Part shown: positions 8,927 through 17,152 of the stretch, piece by piece
Layout: every line of letters starts with the position of its first letter
Position numbering within the stretch: position 1 is the stretch's first letter
From: Actinomycetes bacterium
Lineage (GTDB): Bacteria; Actinomycetota; Acidimicrobiia; Acidimicrobiales; RAAP-2
Length of the DNA stretch: 45,207 nucleotides
NCBI GenBank assembly: GCA_021844425.1
Contig: JAKBTL010000081.1
Span: 1 to 45,207 of the forward strand
Direction: 5' to 3'
Notes under the pieces: generated by a model
Told to the model about the DNA's origin: nothing
Database searches by the model: none
The model's input: only the letters and a program-made list of their open reading frames with translations
Position numbers and translations under genes: made by a program

Positions 8927-9712
8927 ATGTGGAACAGCTTCAAGACCGATGACCGCCTGGGCATCTCCGCACAGATCACGACGTACAAGGCGGGCAATGA
9001 CGACGAGATCCACGCCTACGTGGTTCGGCCGACCGGCGGCGGCCAGGTGACCGGCGACGGCCAGGTGCCAGGCGTCGTGCTCGTGCACCACATGCCGGGG
9101 TGGGACGAGTTCACCCAGGAGTTCGCCGAGAGACTCGGGCGGCACGGCTATCTCGTCATCTGCCCGGACCTCTACTGCCGCTTCGGACACGGCACGCCCG
9201 ACGACGTCGCGGCGAAGGTCCGCAGCGAAGGCGGCGTCCACGACGACAGCGTGGTCGCCGATTGCGGGGCCGCAGCGCAGTGGCTGCGCCGAGACGGACT
9301 CTTGAGCGGCAAGGTCGGCATCATCGGCCCGTGCTCTGGCGGTCGCCATGCGCTGCTCACCGCATCCCGTGTGCGCGGGTTCGACGCGGTGGTCGACCTG
9401 TGGGGAGGGGGCGTCATCATGTCGGACGACCAGCTCACGCCTGCTCGCCCGGTAGCCCCGATCGACTACACCGCAGACCTCGACGCTCCGCTGCTGGGCC
9501 TCTTCGGCAACGACGACCAGTCGCCGACGCCTGCCCAGGTCGACCAGCACGAGGCTGAGCTACAGAGGCACGGCAAGACGTTCGAGTTCCACCGCTACGA
9601 CGGCGCGGGGCACGGGTTCTTCTACTACCACACGCCCATGTACCGTCAAGAGCAGGCGATGGACGGCTGGGAGAAGGTTTTCGCGTTCTTCGAGGACCAC
9701 CTGGAGAGCTGA
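8927..9712 (+). CDS. Dienelactone hydrolase family protein
   Basis: This 261-residue alpha/beta hydrolase is of the dienelactone hydrolase (carboxymethylenebutenolidase-like) family. The nucleophile motif GPCSGG puts Cys at about residue 136, as in true DLH. The acid is in FGNDDQ (Asp 196/197) and the His in GAGHGF (about 229). These form the Cys-Asp-His triad that opens lactone rings in catechol breakdown or acts on related esters. No other aromatic pathway gene is near, so the substrate is unknown. GAGAGGGG upstream of ATG 8927 supports the start. Confidence 0.88.
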   Translation: MWNSFKTDDRLGISAQITTYKAGNDDEIHAYVVRPTGGGQVTGDGQVPGVVLVHHMPGWDEFTQEFAERLGRHGYLVICPDLYCRFGHGTPDDVAAKVRSEGGVHDDSVVADCGAAAQWLRRDGLLSGKVGIIGPCSGGRHALLTASRVRGFDAVVDLWGGGVIMSDDQLTPARPVAPIDYTADLDAPLLGLFGNDDQSPTPAQVDQHEAELQRHGKTFEFHRYDGAGHGFFYYHTPMYRQEQAMDGWEKVFAFFEDHLES

Positions 9713-9760
9713 CGAGACCAGGCGGCGCCGGGCGAACGCCACCGGCGCGCGGGTGGGCGG

Positions 9761-9822
9761 CCACCCAGGCCACCCAGGCCACCCAGGCGACCGAGGCCAC
9801 TCAGGCGGCCCAGGTGACGCAG
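9761..9822. repeat. 9-bp tandem repeat, degenerating
   Basis: ccacccagg is repeated, first perfectly and then with drift to forms such as cgaccgagg and ccactcagg. It sits in the intergenic gap before the DUF6295-like gene. Confidence 0.8.
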
Positions 9823-9841
9823 GACGGAAAGGCAGGAGACG

Positions 9842-10111
9842 ATGTGCACGATGATCGCCATGACCGCAGCCGTCACGGGGACGGGGAAGGGGGCGAACGG
9901 CTGGTTCCCGATCACGCGGGCCACGGTCGGCTACGACCACGCGACGCACTCGGGGACAGAGCACGCACTTTTGCTGGACTTCACGAACTACGACCTCGGC
10001 ATCGAAGCACGCGTTGCACTCGAGCTCGACCTCGAGTCGGGCCGCGCGCTACTCGCTCAGCTGCAGTCCGCCATCGAGGCTGCAGAGGCGAGCGGCGTCG
10101 CGCTGGCTTGA
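9842..10111 (+). CDS. Small conserved protein, DUF6295-like
   Basis: The 89-residue protein begins MCTMIAMTAAVTG and continues with KGANGWFPITRATVGYDH, EHALLLDFTN and a C-terminal helix. I recall this as the signature of a small actinobacterial family (DUF6295 by memory) of unknown function. Three His and a Cys near the N-terminus could bind a metal, which is speculation. AGGAG about 5 bases before ATG 9842 supports the start. It ends 7 bp before the convergent carbamoylase gene. Confidence 0.7.
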   Translation: MCTMIAMTAAVTGTGKGANGWFPITRATVGYDHATHSGTEHALLLDFTNYDLGIEARVALELDLESGRALLAQLQSAIEAAEASGVALA

Positions 10112-10118
10112 GGAACGG

Positions 10119-11069
10119 TCAGACCGCCCTCCCCGTGACCTCCTGGGTCTCGGCCTTCGGGCTCCCGGTCTCGCAGATGGCGCCGTAGACCTCTGGGCGT
10201 CGGTAGCGGGCGAAGTCGAACAGCGTCTTCTTGTAGCGGTCGCACCACTCGAGGTCGCAGTCCGCCACGACGACCTCGTCGCCGGTCGTGAGTGCTTGGG
10301 CGACGACCTGGCCCGACGGCGCGATAATCGCGCTCTGGGCGAGGGAGTCGACCCCCTCTTCGATGCCGCCCTTGGCCGCTGCGACGACCCAGGTGCCGTT
10401 CTGGTAGGCGCCGGCCTGCATGACGAGGTGGTTGTGGAAGCCCGCGAGCGCGTCCTGGGAAGGGTCGGGCGCGTAGTGGATCGGCGTGTTGTAGCCGCAG
10501 AGGATCATCTCGACGCCCTTCAACCCCATTACGCGGTAGGTCTCGGGCCATCGGCGGTCGTTGCAGAGCATCATCCCGATCCGCCCCCCGAAGGCGTCCC
10601 ACACGCCGAAGCCGTCTGGCCCAGGCTCGAAGTAGTAGCGCTCGAGGTGCTGGAACGGTCGCCAGGGCTCGTCTCGCTCGTGGCCGGGGATGTGGACCTT
10701 GCGGAAGGTGGCGGTGGTGGCGCCGTCGCGCCCGACGAGCACTGCGCTGTTGTAGCGGTGGCCGTCGGGGGTGTGCTCTGCGTAGCCGAGGAAGAACCCC
10801 ACGCCGAGCGAGGCGGCCTCGTCGAAGAGGGGCTTGGTGGCAGGCCCGGGCATCTCCGTCTCGTACCAGTGGTCCGCGTCGGAGAGCGGCTCCGTCCACC
10901 AGCGTGGGAAGAAGGTCGTGAGCGCGAGCTCAGGGTAGACCACCAGCTCCGCGCCCTTTCGCCTGGCGTCGTGGAGCAGGTCGAGCAGGCGCTGGACGAC
11001 CGCTTCCCGCGGCTCTGTGCGGCCGATGGGACCGAGCTGCGCGGCGGCGACCATGACGCGGCGGCTCAC
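10119..11069 (-). CDS. N-carbamoyl-D-amino acid hydrolase (nitrilase superfamily)
   Basis: This 316-residue carbon-nitrogen hydrolase has the nitrilase-superfamily Glu-Lys-Cys triad: Glu 47 in VYPELALTTFFPRW, Lys 124 in FRKVHIPG and Cys 169 in MLCNDRRWPETYRVMGL. The last block and HNHLVMQAGAYQNGTWVV match N-carbamoyl-D-amino acid amidohydrolase, which releases ammonia and CO2 from N-carbamoyl-D-amino acids. Related ureidopropionases are the main alternative. The GTG start at 11069 overlaps the stop of the M20 gene (GTGA), so the two are translationally coupled and probably act on hydantoin or pyrimidine breakdown products. Confidence 0.85.
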   Translation of the reverse strand: MSRRVMVAAAQLGPIGRTEPREAVVQRLLDLLHDARRKGAELVVYPELALTTFFPRWWTEPLSDADHWYETEMPGPATKPLFDEAASLGVGFFLGYAEHTPDGHRYNSAVLVGRDGATTATFRKVHIPGHERDEPWRPFQHLERYYFEPGPDGFGVWDAFGGRIGMMLCNDRRWPETYRVMGLKGVEMILCGYNTPIHYAPDPSQDALAGFHNHLVMQAGAYQNGTWVVAAAKGGIEEGVDSLAQSAIIAPSGQVVAQALTTGDEVVVADCDLEWCDRYKKTLFDFARYRRPEVYGAICETGSPKAETQEVTGRAV

Positions 11070-12304
11070 GGGAGGAGGTCCTCCTCTGCGAGCGTGAGCA
11101 GCACGTCGAGGAGCACGTTGGCACCGGCTTCGATGTGCTCGGGCGACGTGTGCTCCGCCGGGTTGTGGCTGATGCCCCCGGCGCTCGGCACGAAGACCAT
11201 TCCTGACGGGCACAGGCGCGCCAGCATCTGCGCGTCGTGCCCGGCGCCCGACGGGAGCCGCCGCACCGGATGGCCGTGCGCATGCGCGGTCTTCTCCACC
11301 AGGCCGACGATCCGGTCGTCGAAGCGGACAGGGTCGAATCGCGCGAGCCGGCGGCGCTCGACGGTCACCTGCTCTTCGGACGCAATCCGGTCGATCTCCT
11401 CAGACATGCGACGCTCGGCCTCAGCCAGCACGTCGCCGTCGGTGTTGCGCAGGTCGACGGTGAGGGTCGCCTGGCCTGCGACGACGTTGACGAGATCCGG
11501 GTGCAGGTCGAGCTTGCCGACGGTGGCCACCTGGTGGCCGCCCAGCTCGCGGGCGATCGAGCGGGCGGCGACCGCTACCGAGGCCGCCGCGAGCCCGGCG
11601 TCGCGGCGGTAGGCCATCGGGGTCGTGCCCGCGTGGTTGAACTGCCCGCCGAAGCGCACCTCCTGCCAGGAGATCCCCTGCACGCCCGTGACGGCGCCGA
11701 TCACCTCGGCGTGACGTTCGAGTACCGGACCTTGCTCGATGTGGAGCTCGACGTACGCGTGAGGGACGAGGCCCGGGCATGGGAGGCTGCCGAGGTAGCC
11801 GATGCGCGCGAGCTCGTCGCCGAGCCGCGCGCCGTCGATGCTGACGAGATCGTAGGCCTCTTCGACGGCCATGCCACCGGCGTAGACCAGGCTGCCGAGC
11901 ATGTCGGGCGCGAAGCGCGCCCCTTCCTCGTCGGTGAAGAACGCGACCGCCATGGCGCGGCGCGGCACGACGTCGTGCGTGGCGAGCGTCTCGAGCACCT
12001 CCAGGCCGGCCAGCACGCCGAGGTTGCCGTCGTAGCGGCCGCCGGTCGCGACGGTGTCGATGTGCGACCCGCACATGACGGGGGGTCCGGGCTCCCTGCC
12101 CTCGCGGCGCGCGACGACGTTGCCGATCGCGTCAACCTGCACGTCGAGCCCGAGGTCGCGCATCCAGGTGACCACGAGGTCCCGGCCTTCGCGGTCCTCG
12201 TCGCTCAGCGCGAGGCGCGCACAGCCCCCGTCCCCGGTCGAGCCGATACGGCCGAGCTCCTCGATCCGGGAGAGGAGCCTCGCGGCGTCGATCCGGAGGT
12301 TCAC
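11066..12304 (-). CDS. N-carbamoyl-L-amino acid hydrolase / allantoate amidohydrolase (M20)
   Basis: This 412-residue M20-family amidohydrolase of the hydantoinase/carbamoylase branch has metal ligands in GSHIDTVATGGRYDG (His 81, Asp 92) and FFTDEEGARF (Glu 126/127). LHIEQGPVLE is also present, and the C-terminal SGAGHDAQ carries another ligand His. Substrates of the branch are N-carbamoyl-L-amino acids, beta-ureidopropionate or allantoate; sequence alone does not choose. GTG 12304 is the start. The gene is transcribed away from the 8-oxoguanine deaminase-like gene and coupled to the D-carbamoylase downstream. Confidence 0.88.
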   Translation of the reverse strand: MNLRIDAARLLSRIEELGRIGSTGDGGCARLALSDEDREGRDLVVTWMRDLGLDVQVDAIGNVVARREGREPGPPVMCGSHIDTVATGGRYDGNLGVLAGLEVLETLATHDVVPRRAMAVAFFTDEEGARFAPDMLGSLVYAGGMAVEEAYDLVSIDGARLGDELARIGYLGSLPCPGLVPHAYVELHIEQGPVLERHAEVIGAVTGVQGISWQEVRFGGQFNHAGTTPMAYRRDAGLAAASVAVAARSIARELGGHQVATVGKLDLHPDLVNVVAGQATLTVDLRNTDGDVLAEAERRMSEEIDRIASEEQVTVERRRLARFDPVRFDDRIVGLVEKTAHAHGHPVRRLPSGAGHDAQMLARLCPSGMVFVPSAGGISHNPAEHTSPEHIEAGANVLLDVLLTLAEEDLLP

Positions 12305-12324
12305 GGCACCAACTTGCCCCCACT

Positions 12325-12367
12325 TTGACGATCTGTCAAGCTGCCATTGGATGAGTTGTCAAGCTGC
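12325..12367. promoter_or_regulatory. Candidate operator between divergent nitrogen-salvage genes
   Basis: The 46-bp divergent gap holds a perfect inverted repeat TTGAC-gatct-GTCAA (12325-12339). It also holds a direct repeat tgtcaagctgc at 12334 and again at 12357, 23 bp apart, close to two helical turns. On the minus strand two TTGACA hexamers are separated by 17 bp. Dual control of both genes by one regulator is inferred. Confidence 0.4.
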
Positions 12368-13763
12368 GGCGGACGGCCCCGACGCGGCCACGCGGGACTG
12401 GGTGATCGACGGCGCAGCCGTCGCGACGGTCGACGCTTCTGGCACCGAGCACGTGCGCGGCCACCTCGTCGTCTCCGACGGCCGCATCTCGGCCGTGGGC
12501 GGAGGTTCCGCACTGGAGCGGGCGGTGCCCGAAGGGGCTCGTCGCGTCGACGGCAGCGGATGCCTGCTCACGCCAGGCTTCGTGAACACCCATCATCACC
12601 TGTCCCAGTGGCTCACGAGGGGCATGGCGGCGGACTCTGAGCTCTTCGGCTGGCTCACTGAGCTCTACCCGTGGTGGGCGGGGATCACAGCGGAGCTCGA
12701 GCATGCAGCGGCGCTCGGCGCGCTCAGCGCCCTGGCTGCCAGCGGGTGCACGACCACGATGGACCACCAGTATGTGTTCCGCGCGGGGACCGGCGACCTG
12801 CTCGCCGCGGAGATCGAGGCGGCGGCTCGCGTAGGCGTTCGGTTCCATCCCTCACGCGGCTCGATGGACCTCGGCAGGTCGGCGGGGGGACTGCCGCCCG
12901 ACGAGGTGGTCGAGGACACCGACGCGGCCCTCGCGGCGACCGAAGAGGCGATCTCGCGTTTCCACGACGAATCGCCGGGCGCGATGGTGCGCGTGGCGGT
13001 CGCCCCGTGCTCTCCGTTCTCGGTCACCCGAGAGCTCATGGTCGGCGCTGCCGAGCTCGCCCGCCGCCGGGGCGTCCGTCTCCACACGCACCTCGCAGAG
13101 ACCGCCGACGAGGACGCCTACTGCAAGGAGCGCTACGGCTGCACGCCGGCCGAGTACGCGGAGTCGCTCGGCTGGCTCGGCGACGACGTCTGGGTGGCGC
13201 ACGGCGTGCACCTCACACCGGCCGCGCGCGTGAAGCTGGGCGCGACCCGCACGGGGGTCGCGCACTGCCCGAGCTCGAACGGCCGTCTCGGCTCGGGAAT
13301 TGCGCCGGTGCCCGAGCTCCTCGCTGCGGGTGTGCCGGTCGGCCTCGGCGTGGACGGGTCCGCGTCCAACGAGTCGGGGGAGCTGTGGTCGGAGGTGCGC
13401 GGCGCGCTCCTTGCCGCACGAGCGCGCGCGGGCGCTGCTGCGCTCGGTACCCGCGACGTCCTCAGGATGGCGACGATGACAGGCGCTCGCTGCCTCGGAG
13501 TGGAGGCCGAGCTCGGCTCGCTCGAACCCGGGAAGCTCGCTGACGTCGCGCTCTGGCGCCTCGACACCGCCGCGCATGCGGGCATCGCCGACCCGGTGGC
13601 CGCCCTCACCCTCGGCGCGCGTCCGCCCCTCGCGCTCCTCCTCGTGGGCGGCCGCGCCGTGGTGGAGGACGGGGAGCTCGTGCGCGTGGGCTCGGACGTT
13701 GTCGCCAGGGAGGTCGTCACGGCCGTGCGCAGGCTCGGAGATCGCCGGGCCCTCGCAGGCTGA
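12351..13763 (+). CDS. 8-oxoguanine deaminase-like amidohydrolase
   Basis: This 470-residue metal-dependent amidohydrolase (AtzA/TrzN/8-oxoguanine deaminase group) has HxH in NTHHHL (His 81, 83), His 245/247 in LHTHLAET, His 284 in VAHGVH and Asp 335 in GVDGSASNE. SMDLGRSAGGLPPD together with CKERYGCTPAEY matches 8-oxoguanine deaminase, which converts 8-oxoguanine to urate. The start is ATG 12351; there is no ribosome site, and the extended upstream frame overlaps the divergent M20 gene. The setting beside two carbamoyl-amidohydrolases fits purine or pyrimidine salvage for nitrogen. Confidence 0.82.
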   Translation: MSCQAAADGPDAATRDWVIDGAAVATVDASGTEHVRGHLVVSDGRISAVGGGSALERAVPEGARRVDGSGCLLTPGFVNTHHHLSQWLTRGMAADSELFGWLTELYPWWAGITAELEHAAALGALSALAASGCTTTMDHQYVFRAGTGDLLAAEIEAAARVGVRFHPSRGSMDLGRSAGGLPPDEVVEDTDAALAATEEAISRFHDESPGAMVRVAVAPCSPFSVTRELMVGAAELARRRGVRLHTHLAETADEDAYCKERYGCTPAEYAESLGWLGDDVWVAHGVHLTPAARVKLGATRTGVAHCPSSNGRLGSGIAPVPELLAAGVPVGLGVDGSASNESGELWSEVRGALLAARARAGAAALGTRDVLRMATMTGARCLGVEAELGSLEPGKLADVALWRLDTAAHAGIADPVAALTLGARPPLALLLVGGRAVVEDGELVRVGSDVVAREVVTAVRRLGDRRALAG

Positions 13764-13781
13764 CCTTCGACGACTCAGGCG

Positions 13782-13845
13782 GCTCAGGCGCCCGGCTGGC
13801 ACGCTGCTCAGGCGCCCGGACGGCTCACGCTGCTCAGGCGCCCGG
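13782..13845. repeat. Interspersed 14-bp repeat at the deaminase/methyltransferase junction
   Basis: gctcaggcgcccgg occurs three times (13782, 13806, 13832) at 24- and 26-bp spacing. The last copy overlaps the stop end of the methyltransferase gene. Confidence 0.8.
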
Positions 13846-14439
13846 CTGGAGCGCGCGCACCAAGGCGTCCAGCGCGTCGGCCTCTCCCTCACCCGTCGCG
13901 ACCGGACGGCGCACCTGCTGTGCGCGCTCGACGAGCAGGCCGGAGCCCTCGATGTCCTCGACGACGTCTGCTGCGCTGAAGAGGACGTCGGGGTCCTGCG
14001 GGCCGCCGATCCCCGAGGTGAGGTTCTCGCTGTCGTGGCCGACGACGAGGAGGTGGCCGCCGGGGGCGACTGCACCGGCGAAGGTTCGGTAGACGGATCG
14101 CCGTTCGGCCGCGGGGAGTTGGACGTACATGAGCACGACGAGGTCGAAGGAGCCAGCGGGGACCCAGGTGCGGACGTCCGCTTCGATCCACTCCACGTCG
14201 ACGCCGCGTGCGGCCGCAAGGCGGCGCGCCTTTCCGAGCGCGACCCCCGAGAAGTCCACGCCGGTCGCCGTCCAACCGCGCTCGGCGAGCCACACCGCGT
14301 TGCGACCCTCGCCGCATGCGACGTCGATCACCGTGCCCGGATCGAGGTCGGCGGTCTCCTTGACGAGGAAGATGTTCGGCTCAGCACGCCAGAGAAGCTC
14401 GTCGCCGGCGTACTTGCGGTCCCAATCTTCGCGCTCCAT
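13834..14439 (-). CDS. Class I SAM-dependent methyltransferase
   Basis: The 201-residue protein starts MEREDWDRKYAGDELLW. Motif I, VIDVACGEGRNAVWLAERGW, binds SAM, followed by ATGVDFSGVALGKA and FDLVVLMYVQLP. This resembles the short Tam/TehB/thiopurine-type methyltransferases. The substrate is unknown. The frame is open upstream to 14718, but the start is placed at 14439, where the conserved protein begins; a GGAGG lies 11 bases upstream. It follows lgt on the same strand with a gap of about 100 bp. Confidence 0.82.
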   Translation of the reverse strand: MEREDWDRKYAGDELLWRAEPNIFLVKETADLDPGTVIDVACGEGRNAVWLAERGWTATGVDFSGVALGKARRLAAARGVDVEWIEADVRTWVPAGSFDLVVLMYVQLPAAERRSVYRTFAGAVAPGGHLLVVGHDSENLTSGIGGPQDPDVLFSAADVVEDIEGSGLLVERAQQVRRPVATGEGEADALDALVRALQPGA

Positions 14440-14542
14440 CGTCTGTGACGACCTCCTCGCGTCGCTCGCCGACGTCGGCGTCATGCCCGACTTCGGCTTC
14501 CTCGCCGTCACGCTACCGGTGAGCTGTGTGAGGGCGTTCGCC

Positions 14543-15529
14543 CTATGGCACTTGCGACGGCACGTCGGTCGGCGCCTCGGACGCGGCATCCGAGGGCAGC
14601 GCCGACAGCGGCTCGGGCAGCGGCCCGGGCAGCGGCCCGGTGGGCGTCGTGGAGGCGGCTTCCGGCGGCATGCCGGGTGGCGCGCCCACGGAGGTGGCTG
14701 CAGCGTCGAAGGGGACACCCGAGACGGCGAGCCACGTTCTCCAACGTCGCCGCGTCACGACGAGGAGGACGACGCCGCCGATCGCCAGCGCCGCACCAGC
14801 GAGCTCGACGAGCACGGCGCCGAGGTGGCCTGGGTAGGCCAACCAGAGGCTCTCGTCGACCGTCCTTTCGATCCCCCACAGGACCATGCCGGTCCCGACG
14901 ACCGCACCCGCGGGCGGTGCTCCGCGGGCGAGCGCCTGCCCCCGGCTCGACGCAAGGCGCCGCATCCGGCGCTCGACGTAGATGAGGACGCAGAAGATGG
15001 CGAAGTCCTCGAGCGCTTGGAAGATGGGTACTGGCAGGCGCTTTCCGACCTGCCCGGCGTAGTACATGCCGAACCATTGCTGCGTCGGATGGCCGCCGCC
15101 TGCGTACATGAGCTGGGGCCCGAGAAGTCGACCCATCGACCACGCCGCGGCGAGGACTGGCGCCACGATGTCCGTCGCGGCGCCGAAGCCGAGCTGCGGG
15201 CACCGCCGGCGTACGACCAGCACGCCCGTTGGCACCGCGAGCAGGAGGCCTCCCCACGAGGAGAGGCCACCGTGCCAGATTGCGAGCACCTGCGCGGGGT
15301 CGGCGGCGTAGTAGGAGACGTTCGCCAGGACGTGCATGGCGCGGGCGCCCACGATCGCGGCGACGGTGACCCAGATGAAGAGGCCGAGCACCCAGCCCGT
15401 GGGGTACCCGCGGGCACGGAGACGCCGTTCGAGGTAGCGGTACGCGAACCAGAACGTGACGGCAAGGCCGACCCCGTAGGTGTGGACGACGAGGGGACCG
15501 AGGTGGAAGGCGACAGGGATCGGTCGCAC
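14543..15529 (-). CDS. lgt: Prolipoprotein diacylglyceryl transferase, divergent
   Basis: Lgt transfers diacylglycerol to the Cys of lipoprotein precursors at the membrane. The 328-residue protein has about seven membrane helices, IWHGGLSSWGG (Trp instead of the proteobacterial loop His, as in other actinobacteria), GRLLGPQLMYAGGG where the usual GRxGNxxN signature lies, and IERTVDESLW, which keeps Arg and Glu four residues apart as in the catalytic loop. The signature is therefore degenerate, with the Asn replaced. The C-terminal 60 residues are a Pro-rich tail with repeated LPGPLPEP. GTG 15529 is the start. It lies downstream of the NlpC/P60 gene. Confidence 0.82.
   Translation of the reverse strand: MRPIPVAFHLGPLVVHTYGVGLAVTFWFAYRYLERRLRARGYPTGWVLGLFIWVTVAAIVGARAMHVLANVSYYAADPAQVLAIWHGGLSSWGGLLLAVPTGVLVVRRRCPQLGFGAATDIVAPVLAAAWSMGRLLGPQLMYAGGGHPTQQWFGMYYAGQVGKRLPVPIFQALEDFAIFCVLIYVERRMRRLASSRGQALARGAPPAGAVVGTGMVLWGIERTVDESLWLAYPGHLGAVLVELAGAALAIGGVVLLVVTRRRWRTWLAVSGVPFDAAATSVGAPPGMPPEAASTTPTGPLPGPLPEPLSALPSDAASEAPTDVPSQVP
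14608..14641. repeat. Short 12-bp repeat encoding the Lgt Pro-rich tail
   Basis: cagcggcccggg-like units are repeated in frame, giving PLPGPLPEPL near the Lgt C-terminus. The unit is a multiple of three. Confidence 0.6.
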
Positions 15530-15606
15530 TGGTCAAGTATTCCGCGCCGCGCTGGCGCGAGAGACGGCACCCCAGGGTGCCGGCGGTGCTCCGGTGGGAG
15601 CCGGGA

Positions 15607-16734
15607 TCAGGGTCGTCCGGCTCCGGCGAATGTCGAGCCGAACCTGACGGGATCGATCCGGACCACTGTGCCCGGGAAGGTGGCTTCGATCATCATGCCG
15701 CCGCCGACGTACATCGCGACATGGGTGTCGCCGCCTGGGCCATAGAAGAGCAGGTCGCCAGGCTGAAGGTCGGAAGTGGGCACCGGGGTGCTGTCTGCCA
15801 TCTGGGCGCCGGAGTAGTGAGGGAGGTAGACGCCCGCCTGGCCCCACGCCCACGCGGTGAGCCCCGAGCAGTCGAAGCCGACCCCGGGGTTTTCGCCCCC
15901 CCACACGTAGGGGACCCCCAGCTGGGACTCGGCCGCATGCACGGCGATCGCGCCGGCGCCACCGGCAGCGGGTGGGGGAGCGGGCACCGAGGACTGTGCC
16001 GCCGACGAGAGCACGGCTTGCGCGGCGGCTTGCGCGGCGGCGTTCTCGGCAGCTCGCTGGCGGGCGACGAGTGTCGCGATCTGCCCCTTCACCTGCGCGA
16101 GGGCGCTCCGCAGCTGTGTCTCGAGCGCCTGGCCCTGCTGGTAGGCGAGGTGGGCTGTCGCGACAGCCTGCGCCGCTTGCGCGTCCTCGGTGCTGAGGGT
16201 CTGGCGCTCTGCATCCAGCTGGGCGACGGCCGTGTGGAGGTTGGCCATCGAGGTGTTCAGGTCGCCGGTGACCACCTGGCTGTAGACGGAGGAGTCCAGC
16301 GCCGATGTCTGGCTGCCCGAGAACAGCGCGTCGGTCGCGACCGAGGCTCCCCCCGTGACGTACGCCTCGATGGCTGCAGAGTGGAGCGTCGCCTTGTCCT
16401 TGGCGATCGTGCGGAGCGAGCGGTCGATCCGAGCGGTGGTGGCGCTGATCTGCGCGTCGAGCCCTGCCTTCTTGGCGAGTGCCGCTTGGTAGCGCTGGTC
16501 GAGGGCATCCACCTGCTGGCCCGTCTGCTGGATCTGCGCCTCGATCTGCGTGGCCTTCGCCTGCTCGGCCGGCAACGTTCCGGCTGCCCCTGCGGGCGTC
16601 GGAAAGACGATGGGCACGACGGTCGCCAGCATGCCTGAGACCGTCAGCACTCCTGCGACCGCCACCCAGTGCGCGCGATGCACAAGCTTCGGGTCGCGCG
16701 CTGGACGGCGCGGACTCCCCCCGAGGTCGGCCAC
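15607..16734 (-). CDS. NlpC/P60 peptidoglycan endopeptidase with coiled-coil (RipA-like)
   Basis: This secreted cell-wall hydrolase of about 375 residues has a hydrophobic signal segment (about 23-50, ending PTPAGAAG), then a long coiled coil (about 55-245) typical of PcsB/RipA proteins. A Pro linker and an NlpC/P60 domain follow (about 262-370). Catalytic Cys 289 is in GFDCSGL, His 338 in GDTHVAMYVG, and Glu 350 occupies the third position, as in mycobacterial RipA. It cleaves peptide stems, likely at septation. I prefer GTG 16734; a longer TTG start at 16812 is possible but would translate the AT-rich leader. Confidence 0.85.
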   Translation of the reverse strand: MADLGGSPRRPARDPKLVHRAHWVAVAGVLTVSGMLATVVPIVFPTPAGAAGTLPAEQAKATQIEAQIQQTGQQVDALDQRYQAALAKKAGLDAQISATTARIDRSLRTIAKDKATLHSAAIEAYVTGGASVATDALFSGSQTSALDSSVYSQVVTGDLNTSMANLHTAVAQLDAERQTLSTEDAQAAQAVATAHLAYQQGQALETQLRSALAQVKGQIATLVARQRAAENAAAQAAAQAVLSSAAQSSVPAPPPAAGGAGAIAVHAAESQLGVPYVWGGENPGVGFDCSGLTAWAWGQAGVYLPHYSGAQMADSTPVPTSDLQPGDLLFYGPGGDTHVAMYVGGGMMIEATFPGTVVRIDPVRFGSTFAGAGRP

Positions 16735-16925
16735 AATACCGCTGATTCTTACCCAAACGAGGGCTGGAGGCAACGCAATTTGGGCAAATCTTTTCCACAA
16801 GTTCCCACCCAAGGTAGGAAAACTCGCACATCATCCCTGGTCAGAGCGGTATTTAGATTACCGAAATATCCGGAAAGATTGCGACTCGCGCGCATTGCCG
16901 CGCTGTAAACGTTACGTTCCGCCAC
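16735..16925 (-). promoter_or_regulatory. AT-rich leader/promoter region of the NlpC/P60 gene
   Basis: This is a local drop in GC within a GC-rich window. Read on the minus strand, TTGCCCAAA pairs with TTTGGGTAA just before the start codon. Further upstream an imperfect inverted repeat of about 27 bp (16847-16873, arms CGGTATTT and AAATATCCG) flanks TAATCT, a possible -10. I do not recognise a c-di-AMP riboswitch consensus. No gene is seen here. Confidence 0.35.
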
Positions 16926-16938
16926 CGTTCTTGGGACA

Positions 16939-17044
16939 GTTCCCAGCTCACGCCGGGTTCCCAGCTCACGGCGGGTTCCCAGCTCACGCCGGGTTCCCAG
17001 CTCACGCCGGGTTCCCAGCTCACGCCGGGTTCCCAGCTCACGCA
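16939..17044. repeat. 18-bp tandem repeat array
   Basis: There are about six copies of gttcccagctcacgccgg with one c/g substitution. The array lies in the divergent region between the NlpC/P60 and malyl-CoA lyase-like genes. The rest of this gap (17045-17152) shows nothing recognisable. Confidence 0.93.
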
Positions 17045-17152
17045 CGATGCCTGGTCGAGCGTTCGGATCGGCGACCAGGGACCGTGGGCAGGTGTGCAGG
17101 TGAGCCCGGTCAGGATTTCCGCGCCGGGACGTTCTCGAGCCAAGCTGTGGAC

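Noticed and set aside
12852-14219. Minus-strand open frame of 455 codons
   Set aside because: It spans two real genes of opposite orientation and shows only shadow composition.
16735-16925. c-di-AMP (ydaO) riboswitch before the NlpC/P60 gene
   Set aside because: The position is suggestive, but I could not find the conserved ydaO core elements. Reported only as an unidentified AT-rich leader.
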